Shown one piece after another: positions 15,080 to 16,247 of a stretch of 16,247 nt of DNA. The notes under the pieces are model-generated. The model saw only the letters and a list, made by a program, of their open reading frames with translations, had not been told where the DNA came from and did not search any database. Origin of the DNA: Planctomycetota bacterium (GTDB lineage: Bacteria; Planctomycetota; Planctomycetia; Pirellulales; Thermoguttaceae); NCBI GenBank assembly GCA_025356915.1, contig JANXQG010000127.1, positions 1 through 16,247 of the forward strand, in the 5' to 3' direction. Position 1 is the first letter of the stretch; each line of letters opens with the position of its first letter. The position numbers and the translations under genes are program-made.

Positions 15080-16199
15080 TACGGTGAAATGGCTTTTGCA
15101 GGGCGGCCACGCATATTTCTCGGCGATTATAAGCCAACTGGCGGGCTCGCACCAAATTGAAGCCCCAACTGCGAATCCGGGCAAGATAGGCAGGTACTTC
15201 GGATGCCAGGTGCCATTCTGGGAGCTTTAGGGTTAAAAGCATCCCCCGAATGTTGACCTCGGTATGAGACACAATTGCCTCGATGGCGTCGAGCGTGAAG
15301 TTGGGCGCGACATTCATGTCCGCTGTGAGCCATCGGACCTTGCGAAACGCGCGACGAGGAACTTCGACTGCACGGCGACGAATGTGGCGGAACTTGGGAT
15401 TTTCAAGAACCGTGGTTGCCATTTCGGCTGGATCGATGCCGATGACCTCAAATCCCCGCCCCAGCAGAGACTGACTTGCACCTCCGGGGGAGCTGCCGAT
15501 CTCGGCAAAACGCGATCTCGGCGCGATGGGCAATCGGGACCATCGCAGGGCCTCTTCCATTTTCAGCCAGGCACGGCTTGCAGCCTCGATGGGCAGGTCG
15601 AGGCCGAGGATACCACCCGGCCAGCAGGACGCAGCAGACCTCGCCCGATGGAAACCGACCCACCACAGATCCGGATCGACCAGCACGCAGTCGGCGATCC
15701 AGTCGGCCGGGGCAGCCTCTTCCTTGAGATGGTTTCCGGGTGCAAGCCACTGGGGACGAGGGCAGGTGGTCCGCAATGCCTCGTAGGCTGCAATGGCCGC
15801 CGGCGTGATCGACGGCTCAAAACCGTAGTCGCCCGGTTCGGCCCGATCGCGCTCCCAGACGTGGATATGACGAATTGGCCGGTCGCCAAGGAGATTCCAC
15901 GCCTCTTGGGCAGCGGTGGCCAGGTCGGTATGCGCGACCTTTCCCAACGAAAAACCGTAGGCCCGAGCAAAGACCGATGCGAGGTTGAAGTCGGGCGCAA
16001 GGAATTGCTTCTCCGGCAGTTTGAAGGTGAGGAAACCTGGCCGCGAGTAGGCGAAGCGGAAGTCCGGCCAGCGCAGGGACATTTCGCCCTTGACTGCTTT
16101 TTCTGCCCCCACTTGGCAGGTGACAAAAAGAAAACGAGCTGGCTGTAGGGGGGGTGGCATCATGAGGGGTAGAGGCAGAAAGGGTAAGGGGCTATCCAT
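15063..16199 (-). CDS. rlmM: RlmM-like 23S rRNA 2'-O-ribose methyltransferase
   Basis: A cytosolic SAM-dependent methyltransferase of the RlmM type; E. coli RlmM 2'-O-methylates a cytidine (C2498) in domain V of 23S rRNA. The 378 residues are close to the E. coli length (366). An N-terminal THUMP-like part (about 20-190) precedes a Rossmann domain with motif I EIGSSPGG (233-240) and IDPAEM (255-260). The K-D-K-E catalytic tetrad of 2'-O-methyltransferases can be assigned: K213 in RAWLKMEEAL, D294 in LTADMN, K325 in LTLKLPEW and E361 in NRREICV. ATG 16199 and ATG 16163 (MPPPLQPARF) are both possible starts and neither has a ribosome site; the second would remove a Pro/Leu-rich leader. The target base in this organism is not shown by sequence. 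Confidence 0.87.
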   Translation of the reverse strand: MDSPLPFLPLPLMMPPPLQPARFLFVTCQVGAEKAVKGEMSLRWPDFRFAYSRPGFLTFKLPEKQFLAPDFNLASVFARAYGFSLGKVAHTDLATAAQEAWNLLGDRPIRHIHVWERDRAEPGDYGFEPSITPAAIAAYEALRTTCPRPQWLAPGNHLKEEAAPADWIADCVLVDPDLWWVGFHRARSAASCWPGGILGLDLPIEAASRAWLKMEEALRWSRLPIAPRSRFAEIGSSPGGASQSLLGRGFEVIGIDPAEMATTVLENPKFRHIRRRAVEVPRRAFRKVRWLTADMNVAPNFTLDAIEAIVSHTEVNIRGMLLTLKLPEWHLASEVPAYLARIRSWGFNLVRARQLAYNRREICVAALQKPFHRKPLSL

Positions 16200-16247
16200 A
16201 AAACCGTAGGCCCATTGTACCCCAAAAACGTCGTGCGCGAAACATCT
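16200..16247. other. Start of the region upstream of the RlmM-like gene
   Basis: Only 48 bases remain. A TACAAT element is present on the minus strand about 20 bases upstream of the 16199 start, but no matching -35 is clear. Nothing else is seen. Confidence 0.3.

Overview
The window looks like an ordinary stretch of chromosome from a planctomycete of the Pirellulales type. The evidence is high GC, several secreted or membrane-anchored proteins with squalene-cyclase-like toroid repeats, a GlgX of the planctomycete kind (opening with a PLPYGA motif), a secreted cytochrome c with a C-terminal haem site, and a Tyr/Pro-repeat protein. The assignment rests on remembered family resemblance; no search was run. 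No RNA gene, CRISPR array, prophage or recognisable transposase was seen.

Left part (1-4941). The 3' end of a Tyr/Pro-repeat protein meets purM (purine biosynthesis, minus strand) tail to tail. purM has a good sigma70-type promoter and is divergent from a secreted c-type cytochrome (plus strand). After a long non-coding gap comes glgX, a glycogen-debranching GH13 enzyme (plus strand).

Middle part (4909-9588, minus strand). Three genes read 9588 to 4909 and look like one operon: a membrane-anchored toroid-repeat protein, a multi-span membrane protein with a cytosolic FHA-like domain, and an SF1 (UPF1/IGHMBP2-like) helicase whose N-terminus looks like the RNA-binding domain of DbpA. The helicase and glgX overlap at their 3' ends by 33 bases. 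I do not recognise this three-gene set as a described system.

Right part (9589-16247). A gap full of hairpins precedes a lone plus-strand AAA_14/DUF4143 ATPase, which has a near-consensus promoter overlapped by an inverted repeat. Then come two minus-strand genes for exported proteins: a 766-residue protein with about 13 glycine-rich repeats that looks like a beta-solenoid, and a cysteine-rich toroid-like protein. The window ends with an RlmM-like 23S rRNA 2'-O-methyltransferase (minus strand).

The strongest candidates for something undescribed are the solenoid/toroid exported pair, the toroid-FHA-helicase operon with its RRM-helicase fusion, and the palindrome cluster with the operator-like promoter at the ATPase gene.
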